DNA of 32,760 bases from Gammaproteobacteria bacterium (GTDB lineage Bacteria > Pseudomonadota > Gammaproteobacteria > Steroidobacterales > Steroidobacteraceae): NCBI GenBank assembly GCA_003137095.1, contig PLET01000089.1:17164-49923 (forward strand), written 5' to 3'. The translations under genes were made by a program, and so were the position numbers. This document shows positions 23,709 through 32,120 of this stretch, piece after piece. Numbering within the stretch: position 1 is the first letter of the stretch; every line of letters starts with the position of its first letter. The notes under the pieces are model-generated. The model was not told the origin of the DNA and ran no database searches. It was given only the letters and a program-made list of their open reading frames with translations.

Positions 23709-24182
23709 ATGAATGATGAGCCGGATGGTTACCGGACAAATAAGCTGGCCGCGACGTTGGTAGTGAGACGGCGCATCAATGCGCCACGGGAGAAGCTCTT
23801 CGCGGCTTGGACCCAGCCGGAACTACTGGTGCAGTGGTGGGGGCCGCAAGGTGTGGTTTGTCCCGCCGCGGAGATCGATCTACGAGTGGGCGGTTCCTAC
23901 CGCATTGCCAACCAATTTCCTGACGGAACTGTATTGTGGATTGCAGGAACATTCGAAGTCATCGAACGCCCTCATCGACTGATATACACCTGGAAACTGG
24001 AATCCCTGAATGCACTGATGGAGCGCGTCACAGTGTGCTTTGAAGTGGATGGAGCTGCGACCGAAGTGATCGTCACCCACGAGAGAATCCCGGACGAGGC
24101 CGCACGTACGAGCCACGAGCGCGGCTGGACGGGCTGCCTCGACCGATTCGTGAGGTATGCGGAACAGTCCGGAATTGAATGA
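23709..24182 (+). CDS. SRPBCC/AHSA1-domain protein
   Basis: This complete 157-residue SRPBCC protein of the AHSA1-like type has LVVRRRINAPREKLFAAWTQ, PELLVQWWGPQGVVCPAAEI, then DLRVGGSYRIANQFPDG and GTFEVIERPHRLIYTWKL. The last helix is HERGWTGCLDRFVRYAE. It is paired with the ArsR gene 15 bases upstream in the arrangement known from many soil bacteria, where regulator and ligand-binding partner travel together. It probably binds or modifies a small hydrophobic ligand in the cytosol. The real function is not known for this subgroup. It converges on the truncated DUF6152 gene. Confidence 0.92.
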   Translation: MNDEPDGYRTNKLAATLVVRRRINAPREKLFAAWTQPELLVQWWGPQGVVCPAAEIDLRVGGSYRIANQFPDGTVLWIAGTFEVIERPHRLIYTWKLESLNALMERVTVCFEVDGAATEVIVTHERIPDEAARTSHERGWTGCLDRFVRYAEQSGIE

Positions 24183-24228
24183 CCATTTTCGTTTCAAGGA
24201 CTTGGCGCGTTAACGCTTCCCAATCCGC

Positions 24229-24570
24229 CTATTCTGCTTCTGAAGGGTACCGATGTTGCGCGCGATACAACCGCGTGCCGTCAGGCTTTATCGCATAATA
24301 GAGCAGCGCGTTCATGGAGCCATTCCTGCTTGGGTGCGCTACTACCGTAATCCGATCACCGGGCTCGAATGTATTCCGCTTCCAGCCCTGACTGACCCTG
24401 ATGCTGATGCTCGAAGCTTCGATATCCCAGGTGCCTATCGTCGAACCGTCGGTCGCATCAGTGCCAACGATGATGACGATGTGGCTATGCGGGTTCAGAC
24501 GCCGGCCGCGGCAATCGAAAGCGAGAATGGTCGATTCATCTTTTATATAGGGCCAGAGCCTTCCGATCAC
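24229..24570 (-). pseudogene. Truncated DUF6152-family protein
   Basis: The 113-residue frame matches the C-terminal part of DUF6152 proteins: NPHSHIVIIVGTDATD, then a Trp-containing TWDIEASSISIRVSQGWKRN and EPGDRITVVAHPSRNGS. The normal N-terminus, a signal peptide followed by a conserved HHS-F motif, is missing. The only start is a GTG at 24570, which lies right at the edge of the duplicated DUF885 scar, with no ribosome site. So the gene lost its 5' end in the same rearrangement. A short functional version cannot be ruled out, but without an export signal it is unlikely. Confidence 0.6.
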
Positions 24571-24656
24571 GGTCAGAGTAGAGGGATCGAGGCACTGGAA
24601 AATTCATGGCCCGAATTCTGAGGAGAATGCTGGCGCAGGTCAAACGCATCGACCGG
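24571..24656. repeat. Internally deleted duplicate of the DUF885 5' end
   Basis: Bases 24571-24593 equal 20610-20632 exactly, and 24594-24656 match 20920-20982 at 59 of 63. The 287 bases between the two source segments are absent here. On the minus strand the DUF885 start codon (24605-24607) survives, but its frame stops after about 22 codons and is out of phase with the DUF6152 fragment. Its right edge lies 46 bases before the DinB gene. Confidence 0.88.
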
Positions 24657-24662
24657 GCGCGC

Positions 24663-24668
24663 TACACT
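24663..24668 (+). promoter_or_regulatory. Possible -10 box for the DinB-family gene
   Basis: TACACT lies 34 bases before the ATG at 24703, just beyond the duplicated segment. No convincing -35 box is visible at the right distance. A similar context (CTATACTCAGCCGCGAA) occurs at 21157-21173. Confidence 0.2.
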
Positions 24669-24702
24669 CAGTCGCGAAGGGTTTGGTGCTCCGAGGAATC
24701 CG

Positions 24703-25200
24703 ATGAAAACGCATTTTGTGATGATGGCGAACTACAACAAATGGGCCAATGCGCGCTTGTTTCGGGCGGCCGGAATGTTAAGCGAGGCGATGTATCGCAA
24801 GGAGGTTGGTGTCTATTTCGGGAGTCTCCACGGCACGCTCAACCATATCCTGGTCGCGGATCGCATTTGGATGCGCCGCCTGACCGGAACCGGGGAACAT
24901 CCAGAAAAACTCAACGCGATATTGTTTGAAAATCTCCCGTCCCTGCATGCTGCAAGAACAGAAGAGGACGATCGAATCATTGCGTTCGTTCAATCATTGG
25001 ACGAACCAGACTTCGAGGAGATGTGGGACTACCGAACGCTAAACGGGACCCCGCAAAGGCAGCGGCGCCGCGAAATTCTCGCCCATCTGTTCAATCACGA
25101 AACACACCATCGCGGCCAAGCTCATGCGATTCTCACAATGCTGGGCGTCGCGGAGCCAGAACCACTGGATCTCCTCATCATGCAGCGCGATAAGAGCTAA
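24703..25200 (+). CDS. DinB-family protein
   Basis: This 165-residue four-helix-bundle protein has the metal-binding residues of the family: H48 in GTLNHILVADRIWMRRL, and H132 and H136 in HLFNHETHHRGQAHAIL. The N-terminal ANYNKWANARLF helix is also characteristic (YNxWAN). DinB/YfiT-like proteins act as putative thiol- or metal-dependent transferases, often for bacillithiol, mycothiol or glutathione, or as stress proteins. Despite the name this is not the DNA polymerase IV gene. It sits between the DUF885 scar and the AddB-like gene, 28 bases from the latter, and marks the right end of the lower-GC block. Substrate and thiol partner are unknown. Confidence 0.9.
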   Translation: MKTHFVMMANYNKWANARLFRAAGMLSEAMYRKEVGVYFGSLHGTLNHILVADRIWMRRLTGTGEHPEKLNAILFENLPSLHAARTEEDDRIIAFVQSLDEPDFEEMWDYRTLNGTPQRQRRREILAHLFNHETHHRGQAHAILTMLGVAEPEPLDLLIMQRDKS

Positions 25201-25228
25201 CCAGTCCATTGTACGTCGCGAATCATGC

Positions 25229-27865
25229 ATGATGAAACCCGTGCACCGTCACACCGTAATAGCCCAGGGTCGCCATGCGATGCGCGAGCGGCGCTTGGCT
25301 GCTGCACGCCAGCGCGAACACGGCCTGCACATTCTTACGTTCGAGCAGCTGGCGGCTCGACTCGCGGGCGGTCTCACCTGCACGGTCGATGAGGAGACCC
25401 TGCGCCAGGCCGTGCAGGCGGCGCTGCCCACTTTGGCCCTCGGCGAGCTCGACAGCCTGAAGGCGCTCCCGGGAATGGTCGCCGCGGCTGTGGACACCAT
25501 TAATAAGGTATGGCGCGCCGGCATCGATCTGCAGGCGCGCGCGGCGAGCCATCCTCGCCTTGCCGCGATCGCGACCCTGGAGAGCGCCGTGCTCACGGCG
25601 TTGCCGCCCTCCATGATGCGTCCCGCCGATCTGGTCGCCGCCGCGCTGGTTCGTTTGCAGCATGCGCCCGCATTGATCGGACCCGTGGAGGTCGTCGGCC
25701 TCACCGAACTCGCGCCCTGCTGGCGTCCTTTATTGCGGGGCCTTGCCACGCGGGTGCCGGTGCGCTGGGTCGCGGGCCCCCGATCGGTGCCTGCCTGGCT
25801 TGAGGGCTGCGGCATCCAGATCGAAAGCGCCGACGCGCAGGCGCCGCAGATCATGTCGGTCAGCGCCTCGACGGCTTACCATGAAGCAATCGAGGCCATG
25901 CGCTGGGCCCGTGACTTGCTCGCTTCGGGCCGCGCCCAACCGGCGGAGATTGCGATCGCAGCGGTCACACCCGCTGACTATGACGATTACTTTCTAGCGC
26001 TGCGGCAAGATGCCCAGTTTGAGTTGCATTTCGTGCACGGTGTGCACATCACCGCCTGCCGGGAAGGGCAGGCGGCGGCCGCACTCGCTGACATCCTGCT
26101 GCGGGGCCTTTCGCAAATGCGCATGCGGCGGTTATCGACGCTGCTGCGGGCCTATCCGGGCCCGTTGCGGGATCTCCCCGAGGGCTGGGTCCGGCTCTTG
26201 CCGGCCGATGCGCCGCTGACGTCGCGGCAGGCCTGGACGCGCCTGCTCGAGGGAATCGACCATGGCCTAAAGCTTCGCGAGATCGTGGACCTGCTCTGGC
26301 AAGGCACCGCCGCCGCCGCCACGGTCGGTGAACGCCTGTTAAGCGGTCGCGTGCTTACGATTTGGCGCAGCACCTTGCGCGCGGGACCCGCGGCGTCGCT
26401 GGAACTCACGCTGGCTGCCCTCAGGCAGGACGATGGCCTGGATGCCTGTGTGTCCCCGGCCTGGATGCCGGCAAGCGCGTTGGCCGCATCTCCTCGGCGC
26501 TTCGTTCGATTACTCGGTTTGAACTCCTCACGGTGGCCGCGTGCCATTTCCGAGGATCGGTTGCTATCGGATCACATCATCCCCACCACGGAGTTGGATC
26601 CGCTGCCGGTCAGCGCCGCGGATCGGCGCGACTTCGAGACCATTCTCGCGACCACGGAGTGTGAGGTGAGCCTTTCGCGCGCGCGCCGCGACGCCGATGG
26701 CCGTTTGCTGGGGCGCAGCCCGCTGCTCTACGGCCAGCCTGAGGAGCAGTATCTGCGGCGCAATGGCGTGCCGGAGCACGCCTTCAGCGAAACCGATCGA
26801 CTCACGGCGCGCCCGGACGAATTTGCCACCTTGCCTCCATCCATCGCCGCCACCGCCTGCTGGCGCGATTGGATGCGCGGCGAGATCACGGCCCACGACG
26901 GCTTGGTGCGCGAGCATCATCCGGCGATCATGGCGGCCTTGGGACGCGTGCACTCGGCGAGTTCGCTGCGGCTTCTGCTGCGCAATCCGCTGGGATTTGT
27001 CTGGCAGTACGTCCTGGGATGGCGCTCCTCCACCAGCGGCGAGGATGCGCTCGTCTTGGATCCGTTGGGTTTTGGGGATCTCATCCATGGTGCCCTCGAT
27101 CACGCCTTGCAGGCACTCGAAGCCAATGGCGGCTGCACGACGGCGAGCGGCGATGAGATCGTGCGCGCGGTGGCTGTGGCATTGCATGAGGTGGCCTCGG
27201 ACTGGGAGCGCAAGCGCTCGGTGCCGCCCGCGCTCATCTGGCGCCGCACGCTCGAGGAAGCCGGGGTGCTCTGCGAGCGTGCGTTGAGCTTTCAGGCCCG
27301 GTGGCACGCGGGGACGCGTTCCTATAGCGAGGTACCGTTCGGTGGTTCGAAACCGAAGACCTCGGCGGTACTGCCATGGGACGCCAAGCGGCAGGTGGAG
27401 ATTCCCGGCACGGGTTTTCGGATTGGCGGCTACATTGATCGGCTCGACATCGCAGGGAATTCTCGTCATGTGCGCGTGCGCGATTACAAGAGCGGCCGCA
27501 CACCGTCGCGGGACATCGTGTTCGACGGCGGCAAGGAGCTGCAGCGCTGCCTGTATGCCTTCGCCGCCAAGGCGATGTTGGGTGAGGCTGTCGAAGTCAC
27601 GAGCTCCCTATTGTATCTGCGCGATGAGACGGACTTGCCTCTGGATGATCCGGAGCAGCGGCTGGGTGAGATCCGACACTATTTGCAGGCAGCGCGCGCC
27701 AATCTGCTCTCGGGTGGCGCGCTGCTGGGTGTTGATTCCGGCAGCCGCTTCGACGCGCTCGCATTCGCGCTGCCGGCCAATGCCGGCGCGACCTATCGCC
27801 GGCGCAAGGAGCTGGCCGCCGCGCGGCGGTTGGGGGACGCGGCGCACATTTGGGAGGCGCGCTGA
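25229..27865 (+). CDS. addB: AddB-like PD-(D/E)XK nuclease subunit
   Basis: This 878-residue protein begins with an inactivated helicase-like N-terminus: HILTFEQLAARLAGGL matches the AddB strand and helix, but no Walker A is seen. It ends in a RecB-type nuclease domain with GGYIDRLDI (near 734), RDYKSG (near 751) and LQRCLYAFA. AddB pairs with AddA to process double-strand breaks for RecA loading. No C-terminal cysteine cluster is seen, and NPLGFVWQYVLG stands where some AddB proteins have an iron-sulfur cysteine. Tandem ATGs at 25229 and 25232 are both possible, and there is no clear ribosome site. The stop overlaps the addA start. The symbol rests on pairing and domain order, not close identity. 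Confidence 0.8.
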   Translation: MMKPVHRHTVIAQGRHAMRERRLAAARQREHGLHILTFEQLAARLAGGLTCTVDEETLRQAVQAALPTLALGELDSLKALPGMVAAAVDTINKVWRAGIDLQARAASHPRLAAIATLESAVLTALPPSMMRPADLVAAALVRLQHAPALIGPVEVVGLTELAPCWRPLLRGLATRVPVRWVAGPRSVPAWLEGCGIQIESADAQAPQIMSVSASTAYHEAIEAMRWARDLLASGRAQPAEIAIAAVTPADYDDYFLALRQDAQFELHFVHGVHITACREGQAAAALADILLRGLSQMRMRRLSTLLRAYPGPLRDLPEGWVRLLPADAPLTSRQAWTRLLEGIDHGLKLREIVDLLWQGTAAAATVGERLLSGRVLTIWRSTLRAGPAASLELTLAALRQDDGLDACVSPAWMPASALAASPRRFVRLLGLNSSRWPRAISEDRLLSDHIIPTTELDPLPVSAADRRDFETILATTECEVSLSRARRDADGRLLGRSPLLYGQPEEQYLRRNGVPEHAFSETDRLTARPDEFATLPPSIAATACWRDWMRGEITAHDGLVREHHPAIMAALGRVHSASSLRLLLRNPLGFVWQYVLGWRSSTSGEDALVLDPLGFGDLIHGALDHALQALEANGGCTTASGDEIVRAVAVALHEVASDWERKRSVPPALIWRRTLEEAGVLCERALSFQARWHAGTRSYSEVPFGGSKPKTSAVLPWDAKRQVEIPGTGFRIGGYIDRLDIAGNSRHVRVRDYKSGRTPSRDIVFDGGKELQRCLYAFAAKAMLGEAVEVTSSLLYLRDETDLPLDDPEQRLGEIRHYLQAARANLLSGGALLGVDSGSRFDALAFALPANAGATYRRRKELAAARRLGDAAHIWEAR

Positions 27866-30800
27866 TGACGGCAGTCCCCAGATCCTTGCGCGATGATGAC
27901 AGCCGCCGGCTGGCAATGGCCGCCCACGACCAATCCTTCCTCGTCGAGGCCGGTGCCGGTTCGGGCAAGACCGCCGTCATGGCCGGCCGCATCGCCATGA
28001 TGCTGGCGGCCGGCGTCCTACCGAAGCACATCGCCGCGGTAACCTTCACTGAACTGGCCGCGAGCGAACTGCTGCTGCGGGTGCGCGAGTTTGTTGCGGT
28101 GTTGGCGGAAGGGAAGATACCCGCGGAGCTGCGCATCGCGCTGCCTCGCGGACTCTCAGCGCAGCAGCGTCGGCATCTTACGGGCTCGAGCCTGCAGATC
28201 GATGATTTGATCTGCTCGACCATTCACGGCTTTTGTCAACGCCTGATCCAGCCCTATCCGGTCGAGGCGCAGATTGACCCGGGTGCCGCGGTCATGGATC
28301 GTGACCAGGCGGATTTGCTGTTCATCGAGACGGTCGACTCCTGGCTGCGCGAGGCGCTCTCTCATGACGAGGGAGGGCTGCTGGCCGCGATGGTGCTGCA
28401 GGATGAACGTGCGGGCGAGAGCATCGCGCTAGTCCATCAGATCCTGCAAAGCCTTCGAACCTATCGTACCCTTCGCGTGGCGCCGGGCCGCCCGGTGGAG
28501 CCGCTGATTCGCGATTTCGAGCAGGCGGTGCGCGATTTCGCGCAATTCATGAAAACCGCAGGCGTTGATGAGCCGGAGACGGCGGTGTACGCGAGCCGGT
28601 TCACGGATTTGACCCGCAACGTCATCGCCCTCTTGCCGCTCGCTGAGCCAACCCAGCTGGTACAGCTCGTCCGGCTCGCGCCTCACGCCGATCTGCTGAC
28701 ACAGGGCGGTAATTTCCTCAAGTATCAGAAGAAAGGCAAATGGGCGGCCGCGGCCAAGGCGATCGGTCTCTCCAAGGCCGACGGCGACCGTTTAAACCTG
28801 GTCGCCAACAACCACTATGCCGCTTGCTGTGATACCTGGGCCCGGATCTCGCAAGCCGCCGCGGCTCAATTGCTGGCTCGATTGCTCGATCTGCTGCAAC
28901 CCGCCATCGATCGTTTCCAGCAGAACAAGCGCGCCGCCGCGCTGCTTGACTTCGACGATCTGATCTTCGCTGCGCGCGATTTGCTGCGTGACCACGAACC
29001 GGTGCGGGCGGCATTGGCGGCTCGCCACCGGCACGTGCTGGTGGACGAGTTCCAGGACACCGATCCGCGGCAGACCGAGATCCTCTGGCGGCTGTGTGGC
29101 GATGCGTCCGCGGCGCGCACCGACTGGACGAGCTGGCGTATCCGGCCCGGTGCACTCTTTTTGGTGGGTGATCCCAAGCAGGCGATTTATCGCTTTCGCG
29201 GCGCGGACGTTGCGGCGTATATCCAGGCGCGTGCCCTGATGCTCGCGCAAGAACCGAGCAGTCTGCTCACGATTGCGACCAACTTTCGCTCCTGTGAGCC
29301 GATTCTGCGTTACGTGAATGAGCGCTTCGCGCATCCGCTGTCCCTCGCGAGCGCGCAGCCGGGCTTCACACCCCTGGATGCCTTTCATGCCGCTCCGAAG
29401 GGCGGACCGTGCGTCGCGGCCATCGATGTGCGCATCGCCGATGCGCAGGGCAAGGCAAGCTCGGAGGATCAGCGCGATGCCGAAGCCGACGCGGTTGCCG
29501 ATGTTTGCGCACGCCTGATCGGGAAGGCGCCGATACTCGATCGCAAGACCGGGGAGCCACGTCCCTGCAGGCCGGGCGACATCGCGCTGCTGGCCCCGAC
29601 AGGCAGCGAATTGTGGCGCTACGAGGAGGCCCTCGAGAGTCGCGGCATTGCCGTCGCCAGTCAGGCGGGTAAAGGCCTCTTTCAACGCCAGGAGGTTCAG
29701 GATCTGATCGCCCTGACGCGCGTGCTCGCCGATCGGCGCGATACCCTGGCGCTTGGCGCCCTGTTGCGCGGCCCGCTGGTCGGCCTGACCGAGGAGGAGC
29801 TGCTCGACATGGTGTGGAGTCTGCCGCACCCGCCTGAGCCCGAACGGGCTCGACGGCTGGATCTGGGCGTTGCCGCCGCGAGCATCACGCACACGCATGC
29901 GCGCGACATCATCGAGATGCTGCAGACGCTCGCGCGCAAGGCCCATGCCACCACGCCCTTCGCACTCTTGTGCGAGGCCATTGATGTGTTACGCGTGCGG
30001 CCCATTCTCCTGCAGCGCCATCGCGGCCAAATCGAGCGCGCGCTCGCGAACCTCGATTTGTATTTGAGTTTCAGTCGTGTCTTTGCCGTACGGGGTCTGC
30101 GTGCCTTCGCAGAGACGATGACGGCCGCCTGGGAGGACGAATCACGCGCGGTGGAGGGCCGCCCCGACGCGCAGGAAGATGCCGTCGCCCTCTACACCAT
30201 GCACGCCGCCAAAGGGCTCGAGTGGCCCATCGTCATTCCCATCAACACGATGACCCGCATCAAATCGGTCTCAGGGCCGATCATCGATCGCAGCACCGGG
30301 CACTTCCATTGCGCGGTGTTCGGCGTGAAGCCGACCGGGTACGAGGGGGCACTCGCCGCCGAAATCGCGGAACTCGACCGCGAGCGCGTGCGGCTGTGGT
30401 ACGTCGCCGCCACCCGCGCACGAGAGCAACTCCTTCTAACCCGGCTCGACGTGACTCCAAAGGGTTCTGTCTGGAATGCGATCCTGGATCTCTCATTGGC
30501 CAACCTGCCGCCAATAGACCTCAGTCGCTTCTCGCCGGATGTCGTCATGGACGCCGACGAGAAGCCCAACACCCAAACGCGTGCCACCTTCGACGCGGAA
30601 GCGGGTGCGATTGCCACGCGACAGCAACATATCCGCTGGCGTGCACCGAGCCGGGAGGAGGGGGTCGGGGCTGATGCGTTCAATCCAGAAGAACAACAGA
30701 TCCTGATCTCCGATATCGACAGCGCGCGGCTTGCGACCGATGCCACGCCGGATATCCAAGGCGGCCGCGAACGCGGTGTCATCCTTCACAAACTCATCGA

Positions 30801-31248
30801 AGAGGTGCTGGCCGGCGAGACGGAAGAGGCCGTAGCCGCCCTCACGGCCCGGGCTGCCATCTTGATTCGCGCCTTGGGTCAACCATTCGCGCACGATCCC
30901 GCCACCGGGCTCGTGCCTGCCGAGCTTGCCGGGTGCGTCATCCGTGCGCTCTCGGCGCCCGAAGTGGCCGCACTGCGTCCCACGTTGATGCCTGAAATTC
31001 CGGTGTATGCCTCAACGGCGCTGCCGGATCATGAAGAAGCGACCGCCGGCATCGCCGACGCCATCGCCCTTTCCCCCGCGGGCAAGCCGCTCGTGGTGAT
31101 CGACTGGAAAAGCGATGTCGCACCCACGACCGAGGTGCTTGAGCACTATCGCAGTCAGGTTCGCGCGTATCTGGATATCACCGATGCCGGGCGCGGGCTG
31201 ATCGTGCTCGCGACGACCGGACGGGTGTTGTCGGTCGAACGCGGTTAA
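27865..31248 (+). CDS. addA: AddA-like UvrD-type helicase/exonuclease
   Basis: This 1127-residue superfamily 1 helicase has a C-terminal nuclease. Helicase motifs are intact: Walker A AGAGSGKT (29-36), motif Ia AAVTFTELAASEL, motif II VLVDEFQDTD (near 392), motif III LFLVGDPKQAIYRFRG (near 431), motif IV TNFRSCEPILRYVNERF, motif V TMHAAKGLEWPIV (near 778) and motif VI YVAATRAREQLLLTRL (near 846). The C-terminal RecB-type nuclease shows GVILHKLIEEVL, VVIDWKSDVAP (near 1078) and a Q-x-x-x-Y helix. So both subunits of this pair carry nuclease motifs, as in AddAB and unlike RecBC. ATG 27865 shares one base with the addB stop, with GGGAGG upstream, giving tight translational coupling. Confidence 0.9.
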   Translation: MTAVPRSLRDDDSRRLAMAAHDQSFLVEAGAGSGKTAVMAGRIAMMLAAGVLPKHIAAVTFTELAASELLLRVREFVAVLAEGKIPAELRIALPRGLSAQQRRHLTGSSLQIDDLICSTIHGFCQRLIQPYPVEAQIDPGAAVMDRDQADLLFIETVDSWLREALSHDEGGLLAAMVLQDERAGESIALVHQILQSLRTYRTLRVAPGRPVEPLIRDFEQAVRDFAQFMKTAGVDEPETAVYASRFTDLTRNVIALLPLAEPTQLVQLVRLAPHADLLTQGGNFLKYQKKGKWAAAAKAIGLSKADGDRLNLVANNHYAACCDTWARISQAAAAQLLARLLDLLQPAIDRFQQNKRAAALLDFDDLIFAARDLLRDHEPVRAALAARHRHVLVDEFQDTDPRQTEILWRLCGDASAARTDWTSWRIRPGALFLVGDPKQAIYRFRGADVAAYIQARALMLAQEPSSLLTIATNFRSCEPILRYVNERFAHPLSLASAQPGFTPLDAFHAAPKGGPCVAAIDVRIADAQGKASSEDQRDAEADAVADVCARLIGKAPILDRKTGEPRPCRPGDIALLAPTGSELWRYEEALESRGIAVASQAGKGLFQRQEVQDLIALTRVLADRRDTLALGALLRGPLVGLTEEELLDMVWSLPHPPEPERARRLDLGVAAASITHTHARDIIEMLQTLARKAHATTPFALLCEAIDVLRVRPILLQRHRGQIERALANLDLYLSFSRVFAVRGLRAFAETMTAAWEDESRAVEGRPDAQEDAVALYTMHAAKGLEWPIVIPINTMTRIKSVSGPIIDRSTGHFHCAVFGVKPTGYEGALAAEIAELDRERVRLWYVAATRAREQLLLTRLDVTPKGSVWNAILDLSLANLPPIDLSRFSPDVVMDADEKPNTQTRATFDAEAGAIATRQQHIRWRAPSREEGVGADAFNPEEQQILISDIDSARLATDATPDIQGGRERGVILHKLIEEVLAGETEEAVAALTARAAILIRALGQPFAHDPATGLVPAELAGCVIRALSAPEVAALRPTLMPEIPVYASTALPDHEEATAGIADAIALSPAGKPLVVIDWKSDVAPTTEVLEHYRSQVRAYLDITDAGRGLIVLATTGRVLSVERG

Positions 31249-31286
31249 GCTGTGAACCTGAGCCAACCGTATCCAAAGGAGCGAAC

Positions 31287-31913
31287 ATGCTGCAAGGCCA
31301 CCACCGCACGATCTTCCTCTGTCTGAGTTTCACGGCGAGTTTGTGCACCGCAGCCGAGAGCTCCGCTCCACCGCCGCCGCCCATCGGACCGAAAAACGGC
31401 ATTGTTCGCGTACTGGCCGGCTCGCAACTGACGTTTGAATCGGCGGACGGCAACAAGTTGACCGTCGCACTCACCCCCGACACCCGCATCACCGCCCAAC
31501 AGCCGGCCACCCTCGCCGACATCAAACCGGGCGACTTCGTCGCTTCTGCCGCGATGCAGGGCGCCGACGGCAAAACGCATTCGCAAGAGGTCCGCATTTT
31601 TCCCGAATCCATGCGCGGTGTCGGCGAAGGCCATCGCCCCATGTCCCAGCCCAATCAAACCATGACCAACGCCACCGTCTCGAAGGTCGAAACCACCATG
31701 ACCAACGCCACCGTGACCCAGGTTGCCGCCGGCGTGCTGACCACGACCTATCCCGGCGGCTCCACCGACCTCATCGTTGACCCGGGTACCCCCGTCTGGC
31801 GCATCCTGCCCGCCGGCCGCGACCGCCTGACCCCCGGAACCACCGTCCGGGTGTTTTCCGCGGACGCACCCGACGGCAAGCTCACCGCCCGCTACATCAA
31901 CATCTTGAAATAG
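31287..31913 (+). CDS. Exported DUF5666-like beta-rich protein
   Basis: This 208-residue protein has a signal peptide (TIFLCLSFTASLCTAAES), then a proline linker and an OB/DUF5666-like region: NGIVRVLAGSQLTFESADGN, then LTPDTRITAQQPATLADIKPGDFVA. A second similar half begins near TQVAAGVLTTTYPGGST and ends TPGTTVRVFSADAPDG. Between the halves lies a 12-residue tandem repeat built on TMTNATV, encoded by two 20-base identical stretches 36 bases apart (31659 and 31695). The start has AAAGGAG five bases upstream. It is likely a periplasmic protein of unknown role, possibly metal- or redox-linked as DUF5666 neighbours often are. It is separate from addAB by 38 bases. Confidence 0.75.
   Translation: MLQGHHRTIFLCLSFTASLCTAAESSAPPPPPIGPKNGIVRVLAGSQLTFESADGNKLTVALTPDTRITAQQPATLADIKPGDFVASAAMQGADGKTHSQEVRIFPESMRGVGEGHRPMSQPNQTMTNATVSKVETTMTNATVTQVAAGVLTTTYPGGSTDLIVDPGTPVWRILPAGRDRLTPGTTVRVFSADAPDGKLTARYINILK
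31659..31714 (+). repeat. In-frame 36-bp tandem repeat in the DUF5666-like gene
   Basis: ACCATGACCAACGCCACCGT occurs at 31659-31678 and again at 31695-31714. With a period of 36 bases (12 codons) this gives two TMTNATV-type peptides in tandem between the two beta-rich halves. It looks like a recent in-frame duplication. Confidence 0.85.
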
Positions 31914-32063
31914 GCTGCGCCGTTGTGGCACATCCGCTCGAGATCGTTTCCGTACCCGTCGATCAACTCGGCGCGGTCGTGGGGATCCCTGCAACATGAA
32001 AGTCAGTCAATAGTTGCTGCCTTGGATTGAGCGGCAGTGCGGCCTTGCGGCCGGCGCCGGATG

Positions 32064-32078
32064 GTTGCCATTGGCAAC
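32064..32078. promoter_or_regulatory. Inverted repeat upstream of the Ysc84-type gene
   Basis: GTTGCC (32064-32069) and GGCAAC (32073-32078) form a perfect 6-bp dyad with a 3-base spacer. It lies just upstream of the predicted -35 box, as an operator or activator site would. Confidence 0.4.
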
Positions 32079-32086
32079 TATCTGGT

Positions 32087-32114
32087 TTGCACGGCGCGGC
32101 AGGGCCGCTATGAT
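32087..32114 (+). promoter_or_regulatory. Putative promoter placed for a leaderless transcript
   Basis: TTGCAC (32087-32092) and TATGAT (32109-32114, 5 of 6) are 16 bases apart. The predicted start of transcription falls at or next to the ATG at 32121, and there is no ribosome binding site before that ATG. Confidence 0.4.
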
Positions 32115-32120
32115 TGGCGC

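Noticed and set aside
17430..25200. Insertion sequence or integrase driving the lower-GC block
   Set aside because: No transposase, integrase or terminal inverted repeats are visible; only the duplicated DUF885 scar and the tRNA-like fragment suggest past mobility.
31925..31999. 25-codon GTG-start mini-ORF between the DUF5666-like and Ysc84-type genes
   Set aside because: No ribosome binding site and no motif; length is expected by chance in this GC content.
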